In this document: piece by piece, positions 24,861 to 34,957 of the stretch
Position numbering within the stretch: position 1 is the stretch's first letter
How the letters are laid out: every line of letters begins with the position of its first letter
Source: CAZNOG01 sp964574635
GTDB taxonomy: Bacteria; Bacteroidota; Bacteroidia; Flavobacteriales_D; Cryomorphaceae
Assembly (NCBI GenBank): GCA_964574635.1
Contig: CAZNOG010000017.1
Location: 1 to 64,000, forward strand
Direction: 5' to 3'
Length of the DNA stretch: 64,000 bases
Position numbers and translations under genes: made by a program
Notes under the pieces: model-generated
What the model saw: the letters and a program-made list of their open reading frames with translations, nothing else
The model's database searches: none
What the model was told of the DNA's origin: nothing

Positions 24861-27800
24861 ATGCTGTCCAATATCATACAATTCAGTTTAAGGAATAAAC
24901 TGATTGTCATTCTATTTACGGTTTTTCTGGCGGGGTTCGGGGTCTACTCCCTGACTCAAATTTCCATCGGTGCCGTTCCCGACATCACCAACAACCAAGT
25001 TCAGGTAATCACCACCTCCCAAAATCTCTCGACGCAGGACATCGAGCAGTTCATCACCTATCCCATCGAGTTGGAAATGGCCAATTTGCCCGGCGTGGTG
25101 GAGATTCGCTCGGTGTCGAAATTCGGTTTGTCGGTGGTCACCATCGTGTTTGAGGAAAGCATGGGCAATTACCTGCCCCGGCAGCTGATCGCCGAAAAGA
25201 TCGAATCGGCCAAAGCCGACATTCCCGAAGGTTTCGGCACGCCCGAAATGGGTCCGATCACCACGGGATTGGGGGAAGTATACCAGTACATTCTCGACGT
25301 AAAACCCGGGTACGAAGACCGGTACGACGCCACCGAACTGCGCACCATTCAGGATTGGGTGGTGAAAAGACAACTCGCCGGCATTCCCGGCGTGGTGGAA
25401 GTCAACAGTTGGGGCGGAAAACTCAAGCAGTACGAAGTGGCCATCACCACCGAGAAGTTGGCCGCCATGAACATCGGCATCGGCCAAGTGATGGAGGCGC
25501 TCGAAAACAACAACGGCGTGACCGGGGGGGCGTACATCGAAAAAGCGAACCAGGCTTATTTTATCCGCGGGGAAGGCCTTGTAAAATCCATCTCCGACAT
25601 CGAAAACATCGCAGTGGCGAACCGCGGCAACATGCCGGTGTATATCAAAGACATCGCCAAGGTAGGTTTTGGAAGCGCCACTCGTTTTGGCGCCGTGACC
25701 GGAAACGGTGAAGGCGAAAAAGTGCTGGGGCAGGTGATGATGCTGAAGGGCGCGGGATCCAAAAAAGTAATCGACGCCGTAAAGCGGCGGGTGGAAGAAA
25801 TCGGCCCCACCCTGCCCGAAGGCGTGTATATCAACGGATTTTTGGACAGGAGTGTGTTGGTAGGGAAAACCACTTCCACCATCACGGAAAACCTGGTGCT
25901 GGGCTGTTTGATCGTCATTTTCGTCGTGGTGCTGCTGTTGGGCAATTTGCGCTCGGGCTTGGTGGTGGCTTCGGTGATTCCCCTCTGCCTGTTGGTGGCC
26001 TTGTCGCTGATGTATCTCTTCGGCGTGGATGCCAACCTGATGAGTTTGGGGGCCATCGACTTCGGGATCATCATAGATGGTGCGGTGATCATCGTGGAGT
26101 ACATCGCTTTTCAAATCACCAAGAACCAAACGAAATTGCAAAGCGTCCCCGCACCCCAACGCCAAGGGGTCAAAGACGAAATCACGTACTCCGGCGCATC
26201 GAAGATGATGAACTCGGCTGTGTTCGGGCAGTTGATCATTTTGATCGTGTTCATCCCCATTCTCTCGCTGAGCGGTGTGGAAGGAAAAATGTTTCGCCCC
26301 ATGGCCCTCACATTCAGCTTCGCGCTGGTGGGTGCCATGATTTTGTGTTTCACGTACGTGCCGGTCATGGCATCGCTGTTTATCAAGCCGGTAAAAAATC
26401 CCGGAAAAAACTTGTCCGTAAAACTGATCGACTCCTTGCACCGAATTTACCACCCGGCCATTGATTTTGCCCTCCGCGCCAAGAAATTGGTCTTGGGAGC
26501 TGCGGCCGTGCTGTTGGCGCTGGCCGTATACACGTTCTCGACGATGGGAGGTGAGTTCGTTCCCACACTCGATGAAGGAGATTTCGTCATTCAACCGGTT
26601 CTGAAAACGGGGACATCCCTCAGCAAAACCATTGAAACCACCACGCAAATCGAACGGATTCTAATCGACAATTTCCCCGAGGTCGATCAAGTCGTCACGC
26701 GCATCGGTGCGGCCGAAGTACCCACCGACCCGATGTCCATGGAAGAAACCGACGTCATTATCACCCTGAAACCGAGAAAGGAATGGACCACGGCTTCGAG
26801 CAAAGACGGTTTGGCCGATGCATTTAAGGAGGCCCTAAGCGTGATTCCGGGAATGGAAGTGGAATTCACCCAACCCATCGAGATGCGCTTCAACGAACTC
26901 ATTACGGGAGTGCGCGCCGATATCGCCATCAAAGTCTTCGGGGAAGACTTGGACCTACTGGATCAAAAAGCGCACGAAATCGAAAGACTGATTCGCAACG
27001 TGGAAGGCGCCGCCGACATCACGGTCGAAAAAACCGTGGGGTTGCCGCAAATGTTGGTCGACTTCGACCGCGCGAAAATTGCCCGTTACGGACTCAATAT
27101 CGCCGACCTCAACCAAATAATCAGAATGGGGTTTGCGGGCAGCAAGGCGGGTGTGGTCTTCGAAGGTGAAAAGCGCTTTGACCTGGTTTTGCGCCTGGAC
27201 GAATCCGTGAGAAAGGACCTGCACAACTTGGAAAACTTGATGGTGGATACCCCGACGGGCCAAAAAATTCCGTTGCGGGAGCTCGCCTCAATCACCTATG
27301 ACAAAGGGGCGGCCAAGATATCCAGGGACGACACTCGAAGGCGGGTGGTGGTGGGCATCAACGTGAGGAACCGCGATTTGCAATCGGTGGTCGACGACGT
27401 GCGAGCGCTGATCGATGAAAACATCACCTTGCCTACGGGGTACAGCATAAGCTACGGTGGTCAATTCGAAAACATGCAGAGCGCCATCGACCGTTTGTTT
27501 ATCGCCGTGCCGGTCGCTCTGCTGCTGATTTTCGTGTTGCTGTACTTCGCTTTTCACTCCGTGCGCGACGCGTTGCTGATCTTTTCGGCCATCCCCTTGG
27601 CGGCGGTGGGAGGAATATTCGTCCTCTGGCTCCGCGATATGCCTTTCAGTATTTCCGCCGGGGTCGGATTCATCGCCCTGTTCGGAATTGCGGTTTTGAA
27701 CGGAATCGTTCTGATTGAGCACTACAAAGACCTTAAAAAAGAGGGCCACGACCACGACGACGAATTGATGGCAAAAGGAGCGGCCGACAGGCTTCGGGCG

Positions 27801-29201
27801 GTGCTGCTCACCGCGGGAGCGGCCGCGATGGGTTTCCTCCCCATGGCTGTTTCCACCGGAGCGGGTGCCGAGGTGCAACGGCCATTGGCCACCGTGGTAA
27901 TCGGCGGATTGGTGTCGGCCACACTGCTCACCTTGTTCGTGCTCCCCGTGCTGTATTCCCTGTTTGGAAAATCCAAAAAGTCATTAAGAACGATGGTGAT
28001 GAAAACCCCGAAAACGCTCACTCTCTTGCCGCTTTTACTGGCGCTTCCCGCGATGGCCCAACAGCCCGCACAAAGTTTGGACGAGCTGAAAGCCCTCGCC
28101 GTGCAACACAACGCCCTGTTAAAGTCGGCCGAATACGAAGTGGAAAGAGCCGCCAAACAAAAGGGCACTTCTTGGGACATCGACAAAACGGAACTGTATT
28201 ACAATTTTGATGAAAGCAATACAGCCGTTGACGAGCCCTTAAAGACTTTCGGGGTGAAACAAACCTTGGCATTCCCAACGGTTTACACTTCAGAGAGCAA
28301 ACAACTTCGAGCCTTCGGTCAGCTGCAACAAAGCCGCTACGAAGTCCAAAAACACAGATTGTTTTTTGAGTTGGAGCAGGCTTACAACGGGTACTTGTAC
28401 GCCCACGAGAAAGCGGCGGTGTACCGCAAACTGGACAGTCTGTTTTCAAACTTCGCACAAGCCGCCCAAAGGCGTTTCGAATTGGGCGAGAGCAATTACC
28501 TAGAGAGGATTACGGCGCAAGCCAAACAAAAAAACGTCCACATTCAATTGCAACAAGCATTGCACGACATCGAGATTGCTAAAACCGGATTGGAACAGCT
28601 CACACAGTCGGAGAGCGGCATCAACCCCGAAGTGGTTCCATTGACCGGAAAAGTATTTCCGGAAGGTTCCCAAAACGAACATCCTTTACGGCAATGGCAC
28701 ACGCAGAATGTGGAATTCGCCAAAGCGTCCACCGCAGCGGCGAGAAATAAATTGCTTCCCGATTTGAGCTTGGAATATTTTCAAGGCACACACACCCTAC
28801 TCGATCAACCGCTGATCGGATACCAAGTCGGTGTGAGTATCCCCTTGTGGTTCGGTGCCGGGAAAGCGCGCATCCAAATGGGAAAAATTCAAGAATCCAT
28901 CGCGTACGAAGAAAGCCGCAACAACCAAATAATGCTCGAGGCGCGAGAACGGCAGTTTGAAGAGGAGGTGAAAAAATACTCCGAGATGCTGGTCTATTAT
29001 GAGAATGAAGGACTGGAATTGGCGGAAGCCATCGAGCACACGGCCGGAAAAAGCTACGAAAGCGGTGAAGTCGACTTCTTCCAATACATCCAAAGCCTCG
29101 AAAATGCCATGGATATACGACTGAGCTACCTCGAGAACCTCTATATGTTCAACCGCGAGAGCTTAAAGCAACACTACCTTTTAGAAGACACGAACCATTA
29201 A
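24861..29201 (+). CDS. CzcA/CusA-family heavy-metal RND pump fused to a TolC-like outer-membrane factor
   Basis: A 1446-residue fusion. Residues 1 to about 1040 are a full RND inner-membrane pump (start MLSNIIQFSLRNKLIVILFT, porter-domain GAVPDITNNQVQV, the TM4 region LGAIDFGIIIDGAVIIVE carrying acidic proton-relay residues, and a late ISAGVGFIALFGIAVLNGIVLIEH block). From residue 1045 a second signal-like hydrophobic segment (TLLPLLLALPAMAQ) leads into an outer-membrane efflux protein of about 400 residues with long helical coiled-coil repeats. This fusion is known in Bacteroidota. It exports divalent or monovalent metal ions with the adaptor encoded next; the metal cannot be decided from sequence. 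Confidence 0.93.
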   Translation: MLSNIIQFSLRNKLIVILFTVFLAGFGVYSLTQISIGAVPDITNNQVQVITTSQNLSTQDIEQFITYPIELEMANLPGVVEIRSVSKFGLSVVTIVFEESMGNYLPRQLIAEKIESAKADIPEGFGTPEMGPITTGLGEVYQYILDVKPGYEDRYDATELRTIQDWVVKRQLAGIPGVVEVNSWGGKLKQYEVAITTEKLAAMNIGIGQVMEALENNNGVTGGAYIEKANQAYFIRGEGLVKSISDIENIAVANRGNMPVYIKDIAKVGFGSATRFGAVTGNGEGEKVLGQVMMLKGAGSKKVIDAVKRRVEEIGPTLPEGVYINGFLDRSVLVGKTTSTITENLVLGCLIVIFVVVLLLGNLRSGLVVASVIPLCLLVALSLMYLFGVDANLMSLGAIDFGIIIDGAVIIVEYIAFQITKNQTKLQSVPAPQRQGVKDEITYSGASKMMNSAVFGQLIILIVFIPILSLSGVEGKMFRPMALTFSFALVGAMILCFTYVPVMASLFIKPVKNPGKNLSVKLIDSLHRIYHPAIDFALRAKKLVLGAAAVLLALAVYTFSTMGGEFVPTLDEGDFVIQPVLKTGTSLSKTIETTTQIERILIDNFPEVDQVVTRIGAAEVPTDPMSMEETDVIITLKPRKEWTTASSKDGLADAFKEALSVIPGMEVEFTQPIEMRFNELITGVRADIAIKVFGEDLDLLDQKAHEIERLIRNVEGAADITVEKTVGLPQMLVDFDRAKIARYGLNIADLNQIIRMGFAGSKAGVVFEGEKRFDLVLRLDESVRKDLHNLENLMVDTPTGQKIPLRELASITYDKGAAKISRDDTRRRVVVGINVRNRDLQSVVDDVRALIDENITLPTGYSISYGGQFENMQSAIDRLFIAVPVALLLIFVLLYFAFHSVRDALLIFSAIPLAAVGGIFVLWLRDMPFSISAGVGFIALFGIAVLNGIVLIEHYKDLKKEGHDHDDELMAKGAADRLRAVLLTAGAAAMGFLPMAVSTGAGAEVQRPLATVVIGGLVSATLLTLFVLPVLYSLFGKSKKSLRTMVMKTPKTLTLLPLLLALPAMAQQPAQSLDELKALAVQHNALLKSAEYEVERAAKQKGTSWDIDKTELYYNFDESNTAVDEPLKTFGVKQTLAFPTVYTSESKQLRAFGQLQQSRYEVQKHRLFFELEQAYNGYLYAHEKAAVYRKLDSLFSNFAQAAQRRFELGESNYLERITAQAKQKNVHIQLQQALHDIEIAKTGLEQLTQSESGINPEVVPLTGKVFPEGSQNEHPLRQWHTQNVEFAKASTAAARNKLLPDLSLEYFQGTHTLLDQPLIGYQVGVSIPLWFGAGKARIQMGKIQESIAYEESRNNQIMLEARERQFEEEVKKYSEMLVYYENEGLELAEAIEHTAGKSYESGEVDFFQYIQSLENAMDIRLSYLENLYMFNRESLKQHYLLEDTNH

Positions 29202-29211
29202 ATCGACCCCA

Positions 29212-30336
29212 ATGACACGCCGCCATATACTTTTCTTAATCCCCTTGGCCTTGGTTTTTGCGGCTTGCAAAAACACCGAAGACAACATCCCGGAAAGGGA
29301 GGAAGATTCTCCGTTGATCACCTTGACGGAAGATCAATTCACAACCAACGCCTTTGAAGTAGACGGATTGACGCAAAAATCCTTCCCCTCCTTTGTGCGA
29401 GCTCAGGGACTGATCGACGTTCCGCCCCGAGACAAGGCCGTAGTGCACGCCATGATGGGTGGATTCGTAAAAGGAATTTCCCTCCTCGAAGGCGATAAAG
29501 TTGAAAGAGGGCAAGTTTTGCTCTCCCTGGAAAACCCGCAGTTCGTGGAGTTGCAGCAAGACTATTTGGAAACCCGGGAACAGCTGGCTTTTTTGGAGAC
29601 CGAATTCGACCGGCAAAGCGCGCTTTACAAAGAAAACATCACCTCCGAAAAGAACTTTCTCAAAGCGGAAAGCGACTACAACACGGCCCTCGCCCGGTTG
29701 GCGTCTTTAAATAAGCGTCTGGAGCTCTTGGGCATCTCGCCCGAAAACCTGCACGTGAAGAACATCACCTCCGAAGTGCTTGTGCGCTCACCGATTTCGG
29801 GCCATGTATCGGCCATTTACGTGAATATCGGCTCGTACGCTTCCGAAAACGGAGCGCTTCTGGAAATAGTCGACAATTCTCACTTGCACATTGAGATGCA
29901 GGTTTTCGAAACCGATGTACCCAAAATAAAAAAGGGTCAAACCATTCTTTTCAACGCCTCCGAATCCTCCGACGAGCAGTATCGTGGCATCGTGTATTTG
30001 GTGGGCACGACGATCCACGGGGAAACACGCACCACGCCGGTGTACGGCCACATGCCCGACAGTATTTCCCATCGTTTTGCCGTCGGCATGTTCGTCGAGG
30101 CTGAAATCGAAACCCAAAGCTTCTCAACCGCCGCCTTGCCCGAAGAAGCCGTCGTAGACGTGGAAGGAGAATATTTCGCTTTGCTGAGCGTCAATACGGA
30201 AAATCGTGAGTTCAAAAAGGTGAAGATCGTTCCGGGCAAGACCCACGACGGTTACGTGGAAATAAAAAATGCCGACACCTTTCCGGCGTCGGCAAAATTC
30301 TTAGTGAAAGGCGCTTACGCGCTGGTTGGGGAATAG
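29212..30336 (+). CDS. RND efflux periplasmic adaptor (CzcB/CusB-like) lipoprotein
   Basis: A 374-residue membrane-fusion protein bridging the RND pump and the TolC-like part of the preceding fusion. The lipobox FAAC places the lipid anchor at about Cys19. The order is barrel-sandwich half (DKAVVHAMMGGFVKGISLLEG), a helical hairpin (about 100-165, LEQ-type coiled coil), then the second lipoyl half (VLVRSPISGHVSAIYVNIGS) and a beta-barrel. Ten bases separate it from the pump gene. It is the last gene of the operon, followed by a hairpin shared with the convergent peptidase. Confidence 0.93.
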   Translation: MTRRHILFLIPLALVFAACKNTEDNIPEREEDSPLITLTEDQFTTNAFEVDGLTQKSFPSFVRAQGLIDVPPRDKAVVHAMMGGFVKGISLLEGDKVERGQVLLSLENPQFVELQQDYLETREQLAFLETEFDRQSALYKENITSEKNFLKAESDYNTALARLASLNKRLELLGISPENLHVKNITSEVLVRSPISGHVSAIYVNIGSYASENGALLEIVDNSHLHIEMQVFETDVPKIKKGQTILFNASESSDEQYRGIVYLVGTTIHGETRTTPVYGHMPDSISHRFAVGMFVEAEIETQSFSTAALPEEAVVDVEGEYFALLSVNTENREFKKVKIVPGKTHDGYVEIKNADTFPASAKFLVKGAYALVGE

Positions 30337-30363
30337 TACCCGAAGTGCGAAGGGGAAGACAGA

Positions 30364-30388
30364 GGGAAGCCGGTTGATTCGGCTTCCC
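30364..30388. terminator. Hairpin between convergent genes
   Basis: A perfect 9-bp stem (30364-30372 with 30380-30388) around a 7-base loop. It sits between the adaptor gene and the S46 peptidase gene. There is no clear T run, so terminator function is only likely. Confidence 0.5.
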
Positions 30389-30404
30389 GCTTCCACTTCA
30401 TCCT

Positions 30405-32636
30405 TCAAAGACCGCCCATTTCTTTTTCCGCAGGCGCATCTTCCGCTTCGTGAACCGGGTTCGGTTTTGCATCTTCCGAATACACCAAGTTCATCTCGTC
30501 GATCAAATGGCCCGCACCGGCGAATTTGTCGATGATGAAAAGTATGTATTTGGCGTCGACCATGATGTTCCGGCATATTTCACCGTTGAACATGATGTCG
30601 CTCATGGTGCTCTCCCAAGTTCTGTCGAAATTCAGTCCGACCAGTTCGCCCCTGGCGTTGAGCGCCGGACTGCCTGAATTTCCTCCCGTGGTGTGGTTGG
30701 AACCGATGAAGCACACCCTCATCTCCCCGTCGGTGGCATAGGGGCCGTAGTCGCGGTTGGCGTGGAGCTCGAGCAACCTTTCGGGCACGTCGAAATCCCT
30801 GTCGCCGGGAATGTACTTCTGTACTACTCCATCCAGTGTGGTGTACGGCTTGTAGATCAGCCCGTCTTGGGGCTCGGTTCCCTCCATTTTACCGAAGGTC
30901 AGGCGGATGGTGCTGTTGGCGTCGGGCCAGTACGTCTTATCGGGAAACAAATCCATGGTGGCCTGTACGTAGCGTTGCATCATGGCGTCGAGTTCGTCGT
31001 TCAGTTCCGCGTATTTCGGTTGAACCACCGATCCGTAGGCGTTGAGCAACTCCGTGGAAATTTTGAAAATGGGATCGGATGAGATGGTTTTCGCCACCTT
31101 TTTGGGCGATTTTTGCAGCAAACCACGCAACTTGGACTCTTCGTAAAACACGCTCTTGGAGGCGAGTTCATCGGCCGGTGAAGTTTCCTTCCCCCTGTGT
31201 TTGGCCGCGAGGTTTTTCAAAGTGGCGCTGTGCAGCATTTCGGGCGCACCGTTCAGGAACAGGTCCATTTGCGCGGCCATGACACCACGGTCGACTTCGG
31301 CGTTGAAGTTTTTGAAGAAGCCGTCGAGAGATTTTTCCAGTTTCGCCACCTCGTCTTCCCAGGTGCCCGCTTTCTCCAAGCTGTCTCGCAACTCCACCAA
31401 TTTGCGGTAATTGGCGGCGTAGCGCAATACTTCCGGGCCGTAGTAGTAAAATTCGATCAGGTAATCCCGAGAGAGGCGGTACGGGAGCATGCGTTCATAT
31501 AGGTCTGCGAATTCCGTGGGCAATTGCGACAAGCCCTCGTAACCTTTCGTGGTACGGGCCTTCTCGATGAAACGCGCCTCTTGGGCCAATTTCTTGTCGA
31601 TGGCGTCGAAGCGCTCCAACCCCATGCTTTGCCCGATCCATTTCTTGTAGGCGTTCGAGATCCTGGACTGCTTGGAGGCGTACTGTATCCTCGTTTTGTC
31701 ATTCGCGGCCATGGCTGCGTCGATCACGCCGAGTGCGGCTTCCCTCATAGCGATTCGCGCGGGGTTCTGAACCTCCACCACGTATTCCACGGCGTGGCTC
31801 GTCAGGTACTGCTCCGTGAATCCCGGGAATCCGAAAACCATGGTAAAATCGCCGTCCTTCAATCCATCCATGCTGATGGGCAGGCTGTATTTGGGACGGT
31901 ATGGCACGTTGTCTTCACTGTACGGGGCCGGTTTGTTGTCGGGGCCGGCGTAGATGCGGAACAGGGCAAAGTCTCCCGTGTGGCGGGGCCACATCCAGTT
32001 GTCGGTATCTCCGCCGAACTTGCCTATGGACGACGGGGGCGCACCGACCATGCGCACGTCGAGAAAAGTTTCAGTGACGATCATGTAGTGCGCATTTCCG
32101 TAGAAAAAGGGCTTCACCTCCGCCTTGTAGTGCGTGCCTTCCACCGCGTTTCGTTCCAGATTGCGCGCCATGGTGGCCAGTGCGGCTTCCCGCGCTTCGC
32201 CCCGAAGGTCCTTTGCGGCTTTTTTCATTTGGTCGCTCACGTCTTCTATGCGCACCACGAAAGTGGCCGTCAGATTGGGGTTCTGAAGCTCCTCGGAATG
32301 GTTCATGGCCCAAAATCCGTCGGTGAGGTAGTCGTTCTCCAGGGAAGAGTGGAATTGAATTTGGCTGTACCCACAGTGGTGATTGGTGAGGATCAAACCG
32401 TTATCGGAAATCACCTCCGCGGTGCATCCTCCTCCGAAGTGCACGATCGCGTCCTTGATGCTGCTGTTATTAATGGAATAGATGTCTTCGGCTTCCAACT
32501 GCAAACCCATGGCTTGCATGTCGCCCACCACCAATTTCGCCAAGGTGGAGGGAATCCACATCCCTTCGTGCGCCGACAATCGAATGCTCGTCAATCCGAC
32601 CAGCGCGAACAAGAGGAATATCTTCAGGTTCTTCAT
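30405..32636 (-). CDS. S46 family dipeptidyl-peptidase (DPP7/DPP11 type)
   Basis: A 743-residue secreted serine exopeptidase that removes dipeptides from peptide N-termini in the periplasm. The signal peptide ends near residue 22; the mature part opens with HEGMWIPSTLAKL. The catalytic His lies in LTNHHCGYSQI (about 83-93) and the Ser in GGNSGSPALN near 640-650; DNWMWPRHTGDFALFRIYAGPD is a family block. Near the end the sequence AGAGHLIDEM has Gly where DPP11 enzymes are reported to have a substrate-binding Arg, which favours hydrophobic (DPP7-like) specificity. The start at 32636 overlaps the stop of the J-domain gene (ATGA); an upstream extension to 32696 is rejected for lack of a signal peptide. 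Confidence 0.93.
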   Translation of the reverse strand: MKNLKIFLLFALVGLTSIRLSAHEGMWIPSTLAKLVVGDMQAMGLQLEAEDIYSINNSSIKDAIVHFGGGCTAEVISDNGLILTNHHCGYSQIQFHSSLENDYLTDGFWAMNHSEELQNPNLTATFVVRIEDVSDQMKKAAKDLRGEAREAALATMARNLERNAVEGTHYKAEVKPFFYGNAHYMIVTETFLDVRMVGAPPSSIGKFGGDTDNWMWPRHTGDFALFRIYAGPDNKPAPYSEDNVPYRPKYSLPISMDGLKDGDFTMVFGFPGFTEQYLTSHAVEYVVEVQNPARIAMREAALGVIDAAMAANDKTRIQYASKQSRISNAYKKWIGQSMGLERFDAIDKKLAQEARFIEKARTTKGYEGLSQLPTEFADLYERMLPYRLSRDYLIEFYYYGPEVLRYAANYRKLVELRDSLEKAGTWEDEVAKLEKSLDGFFKNFNAEVDRGVMAAQMDLFLNGAPEMLHSATLKNLAAKHRGKETSPADELASKSVFYEESKLRGLLQKSPKKVAKTISSDPIFKISTELLNAYGSVVQPKYAELNDELDAMMQRYVQATMDLFPDKTYWPDANSTIRLTFGKMEGTEPQDGLIYKPYTTLDGVVQKYIPGDRDFDVPERLLELHANRDYGPYATDGEMRVCFIGSNHTTGGNSGSPALNARGELVGLNFDRTWESTMSDIMFNGEICRNIMVDAKYILFIIDKFAGAGHLIDEMNLVYSEDAKPNPVHEAEDAPAEKEMGGL

Positions 32637-33202
32637 TCCGTATTTTGTTTTTGTTTTAGGTGTTCTGTCCTTTTTTGTTTGAAAATAAAATGCCACAACC
32701 CGAAAAGAAAGGCCACGCCTAGCAGCAAGGGAAGCACCGGGAAAGGCGTCTTTTCACCTGTGACGCTCACCACGTCATCGTGGTCGAATAAGAAATAACT
32801 TATGAACGGGGTGATGATCATCAGCATTCCCACTGCGACGAAAACGTAGTCGAAAGTGAAGTTCAGCACCACGGCCGTGCGGTACAGCGGGGTCTTTTGG
32901 AATTCCGCGAACGACATGTTGGCGTATTCTTCCGTGGCCGCCGCCGGTTGTGTCCGCGCGGTGGCGGTGCGGTGGGATTGCGCTTTTCGGCTCTTCTGCA
33001 CCAGGTGACGGATCAACTCGTCCTTGCGCATGAGGATGGTGTACGCCTTGTTCACCTTCATGAAGAGGTCTCGGGTGTCTTGCGTACCGCTCTTGTCGGG
33101 ATGATACAATTTGACCTTCTTTCGAAAAGCGGTCTTGATCTCACGCTCGGTGGCGTCGGGCGTCAGGCCCAGATCGCGGTAATATTTGTCCAAAAACTGC
33201 AA
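32633..33202 (-). CDS. J-domain (DnaJ-like) membrane protein
   Basis: A 189-residue protein: an N-terminal J domain (YYRDLGLTPDATEREIKTAFRK, HPD at about 34-36) that would stimulate an Hsp70 ATPase, a basic Ala/Thr-rich linker, and two C-terminal membrane segments (about 128-150 and 165-180). Only TTG codons (33202 or 33193) fit the natural J-domain start: no ATG lies between the J domain and a far-upstream ATG at 33391, whose added sequence looks unlike a protein. Its stop overlaps the S46 peptidase start, so the two are coupled. The start codon is uncertain. Confidence 0.8.
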   Translation of the reverse strand: MQFLDKYYRDLGLTPDATEREIKTAFRKKVKLYHPDKSGTQDTRDLFMKVNKAYTILMRKDELIRHLVQKSRKAQSHRTATARTQPAAATEEYANMSFAEFQKTPLYRTAVVLNFTFDYVFVAVGMLMIITPFISYFLFDHDDVVSVTGEKTPFPVLPLLLGVAFLFGLWHFIFKQKRTEHLKQKQNTE

Positions 33203-33440
33203 CGCCCCGAAAATACAAAGGATTGTTCGATTGGAAATCACGAGGACCCCGCAAAAAGAAGGTGCACGGCAAATTCCAAACGGGGATACGGCCCGCCGGA
33301 CTTGGGTAGCCGTGATTTCCCTCCCAATAATTGCAAACCGCGGTGGGAGGGCGCGCCACGACTCAAAAACACCCGCCGATATCAACAAATCCATGTTTGC
33401 AAAAATCACTTCCGGCGGCGGTCCGGGGAGGGGCTTTATA

Positions 33441-33448
33441 TAGATTTG
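33441..33448 (+). promoter_or_regulatory. Putative -7 box before the SPOR-like envelope gene
   Basis: TAGATTTG matches TAnnTTTG and ends 32 bases before the ATG at 33481. No matching TTG is visible at -33. The open frame runs upstream through this box, so the later ATG is preferred. Confidence 0.45.
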
Positions 33449-33480
33449 TTATCCACCACAATATCCCAATCGGCGCCTGC

Positions 33481-34851
33481 ATGTACAAAATCTTCGTCAT
33501 CGGAATACAAGTTTTCAGCCTGTTTCTCATGCATTGGTTCCAGCCCGAACGCGTATCCGTGGAAAGCGACGCACCGCAACACATGGCCCCCGGTGAGGAG
33601 GCGATCGTGACGGTAACCATCGACAAAACCAACATCAAAGGCTTCGCCAAATTCCAATTGGAGTTCAGCGACGGCCTCGTCGCCGAATCGGAAGAAACTG
33701 CCGGAGCCTCGTTTACCTTCCACGACGGCATCGCGAAGTTCATTTGGCTCTCCCTGCCCGGGGACGACATCTTCACCCTGCAATACCGATTGGTGGCCGA
33801 CGAGGATTTCCAAGGCTGGGGAAGCATCAAAGGCACTTTCTCCTACATCCACGAAAATCAACGGTACAACCACGAAGCGCCGGAAGTGATCATCCAAGTA
33901 GGTGAAGCCGGCGAACGTCCTACCGCCGACGCGTCCGACGGCAACGGCAAATTCACACCCGTGGCCACGCGCACACTCACCGCCGAAAACGCCAACCAAT
34001 GGAAAGTGGTGGTCGAAATCGACAAGGCCGACATGGGTGGGTTCGCGAAAGTGGAGGAAAACATCCCCGCTGGCTTTACGGCCGTCGACATGAAGTCGAG
34101 CTCGGCCGTGTTTACCTCCGACGGCAACACGGTGAAATACGTGTGGTACGACATTCCCCGGCGCGACAAAGTGACGGTGATTTACAAACTGCTTCCCGTG
34201 ATCGCCATGGATGGCGGCGAGCCCGAAATCAACGGTGATTTCGCGTACCTCGACGAGGACATCACGCGCATGGTCATGATAAATGACAAGGGCTACGTGC
34301 CGCCGGCAGAGCCCGAAGAGCCCCGCGACACTTCGGGCGCCGACGTCATGGACGTCATCGCGTTGAACGACACGGATGAGGACGACGCGGAAGAAGAAGA
34401 AAAAGAAGAAGCACCCGCTCCGGAACCGATTACCGAATCGTCCGACATCGACGAAACCGCAACCGCGGAAGTACCCGTGACCGCCCAACCGAAAACCGAG
34501 CCGACCACCACGGAAAAAGCCTACGTCGACGCCAACATCGTAGACGTACCCGCACCGGAAAAAGGCATCTTTTACCGCGTGCAAATCGCCGCCGGAAAAA
34601 ACAATCTCAGCAACGACACCTTCGCCAAATTGTACGATTTCCAAGAGGGCTTCAAACTCGAAACCCTCGGCGGATTGTTCAAGTACACCACCGGGCACCA
34701 CACGGTGTACAAGCAGGCGAGAAACGACAGGGAACGAATTACCGGCAAGTACGACAAATTCAAAGGGCCCTTCGTCACCGCGTACAACGACGGTGAGCGC
34801 ATCACGGTGCAGGAAGCCCTGTTGATTTCCCAACAAAACTGGGTGCCCTGA
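33481..34851 (+). CDS. Envelope protein with two Ig-like segments and a C-terminal SPOR-like module
   Basis: A 456-residue protein with an N-terminal hydrophobic segment (YKIFVIGIQVFSLFLMHWF). Two related beta-rich segments follow (about 25-145 and 155-275): the first has VTIDKTNIKGFAKFQLEF, the second VEIDKADMGGFAKVEENI, so they are internal repeats. A long acidic, low-complexity linker (about 285-355, Glu/Asp/Pro/Thr) leads to a C-terminal module (FYRVQIAAGKNNL through FVTAYNDGERITVQEAL) resembling SPOR domains. The same module type recurs in the next gene. Peptidoglycan binding is possible but unproven; the family is not recognised. Confidence 0.7.
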   Translation: MYKIFVIGIQVFSLFLMHWFQPERVSVESDAPQHMAPGEEAIVTVTIDKTNIKGFAKFQLEFSDGLVAESEETAGASFTFHDGIAKFIWLSLPGDDIFTLQYRLVADEDFQGWGSIKGTFSYIHENQRYNHEAPEVIIQVGEAGERPTADASDGNGKFTPVATRTLTAENANQWKVVVEIDKADMGGFAKVEENIPAGFTAVDMKSSSAVFTSDGNTVKYVWYDIPRRDKVTVIYKLLPVIAMDGGEPEINGDFAYLDEDITRMVMINDKGYVPPAEPEEPRDTSGADVMDVIALNDTDEDDAEEEEKEEAPAPEPITESSDIDETATAEVPVTAQPKTEPTTTEKAYVDANIVDVPAPEKGIFYRVQIAAGKNNLSNDTFAKLYDFQEGFKLETLGGLFKYTTGHHTVYKQARNDRERITGKYDKFKGPFVTAYNDGERITVQEALLISQQNWVP

Positions 34852-34957
34852 CCGTTGTGGTCGCCACAACTCCCAACCCTCGGTGAATCACATGCCTCGG
34901 CGCAAAAAGGGCTTTAAAGCCGAACCATAACTTTTTTTATCGAATGGAGTATAACGC

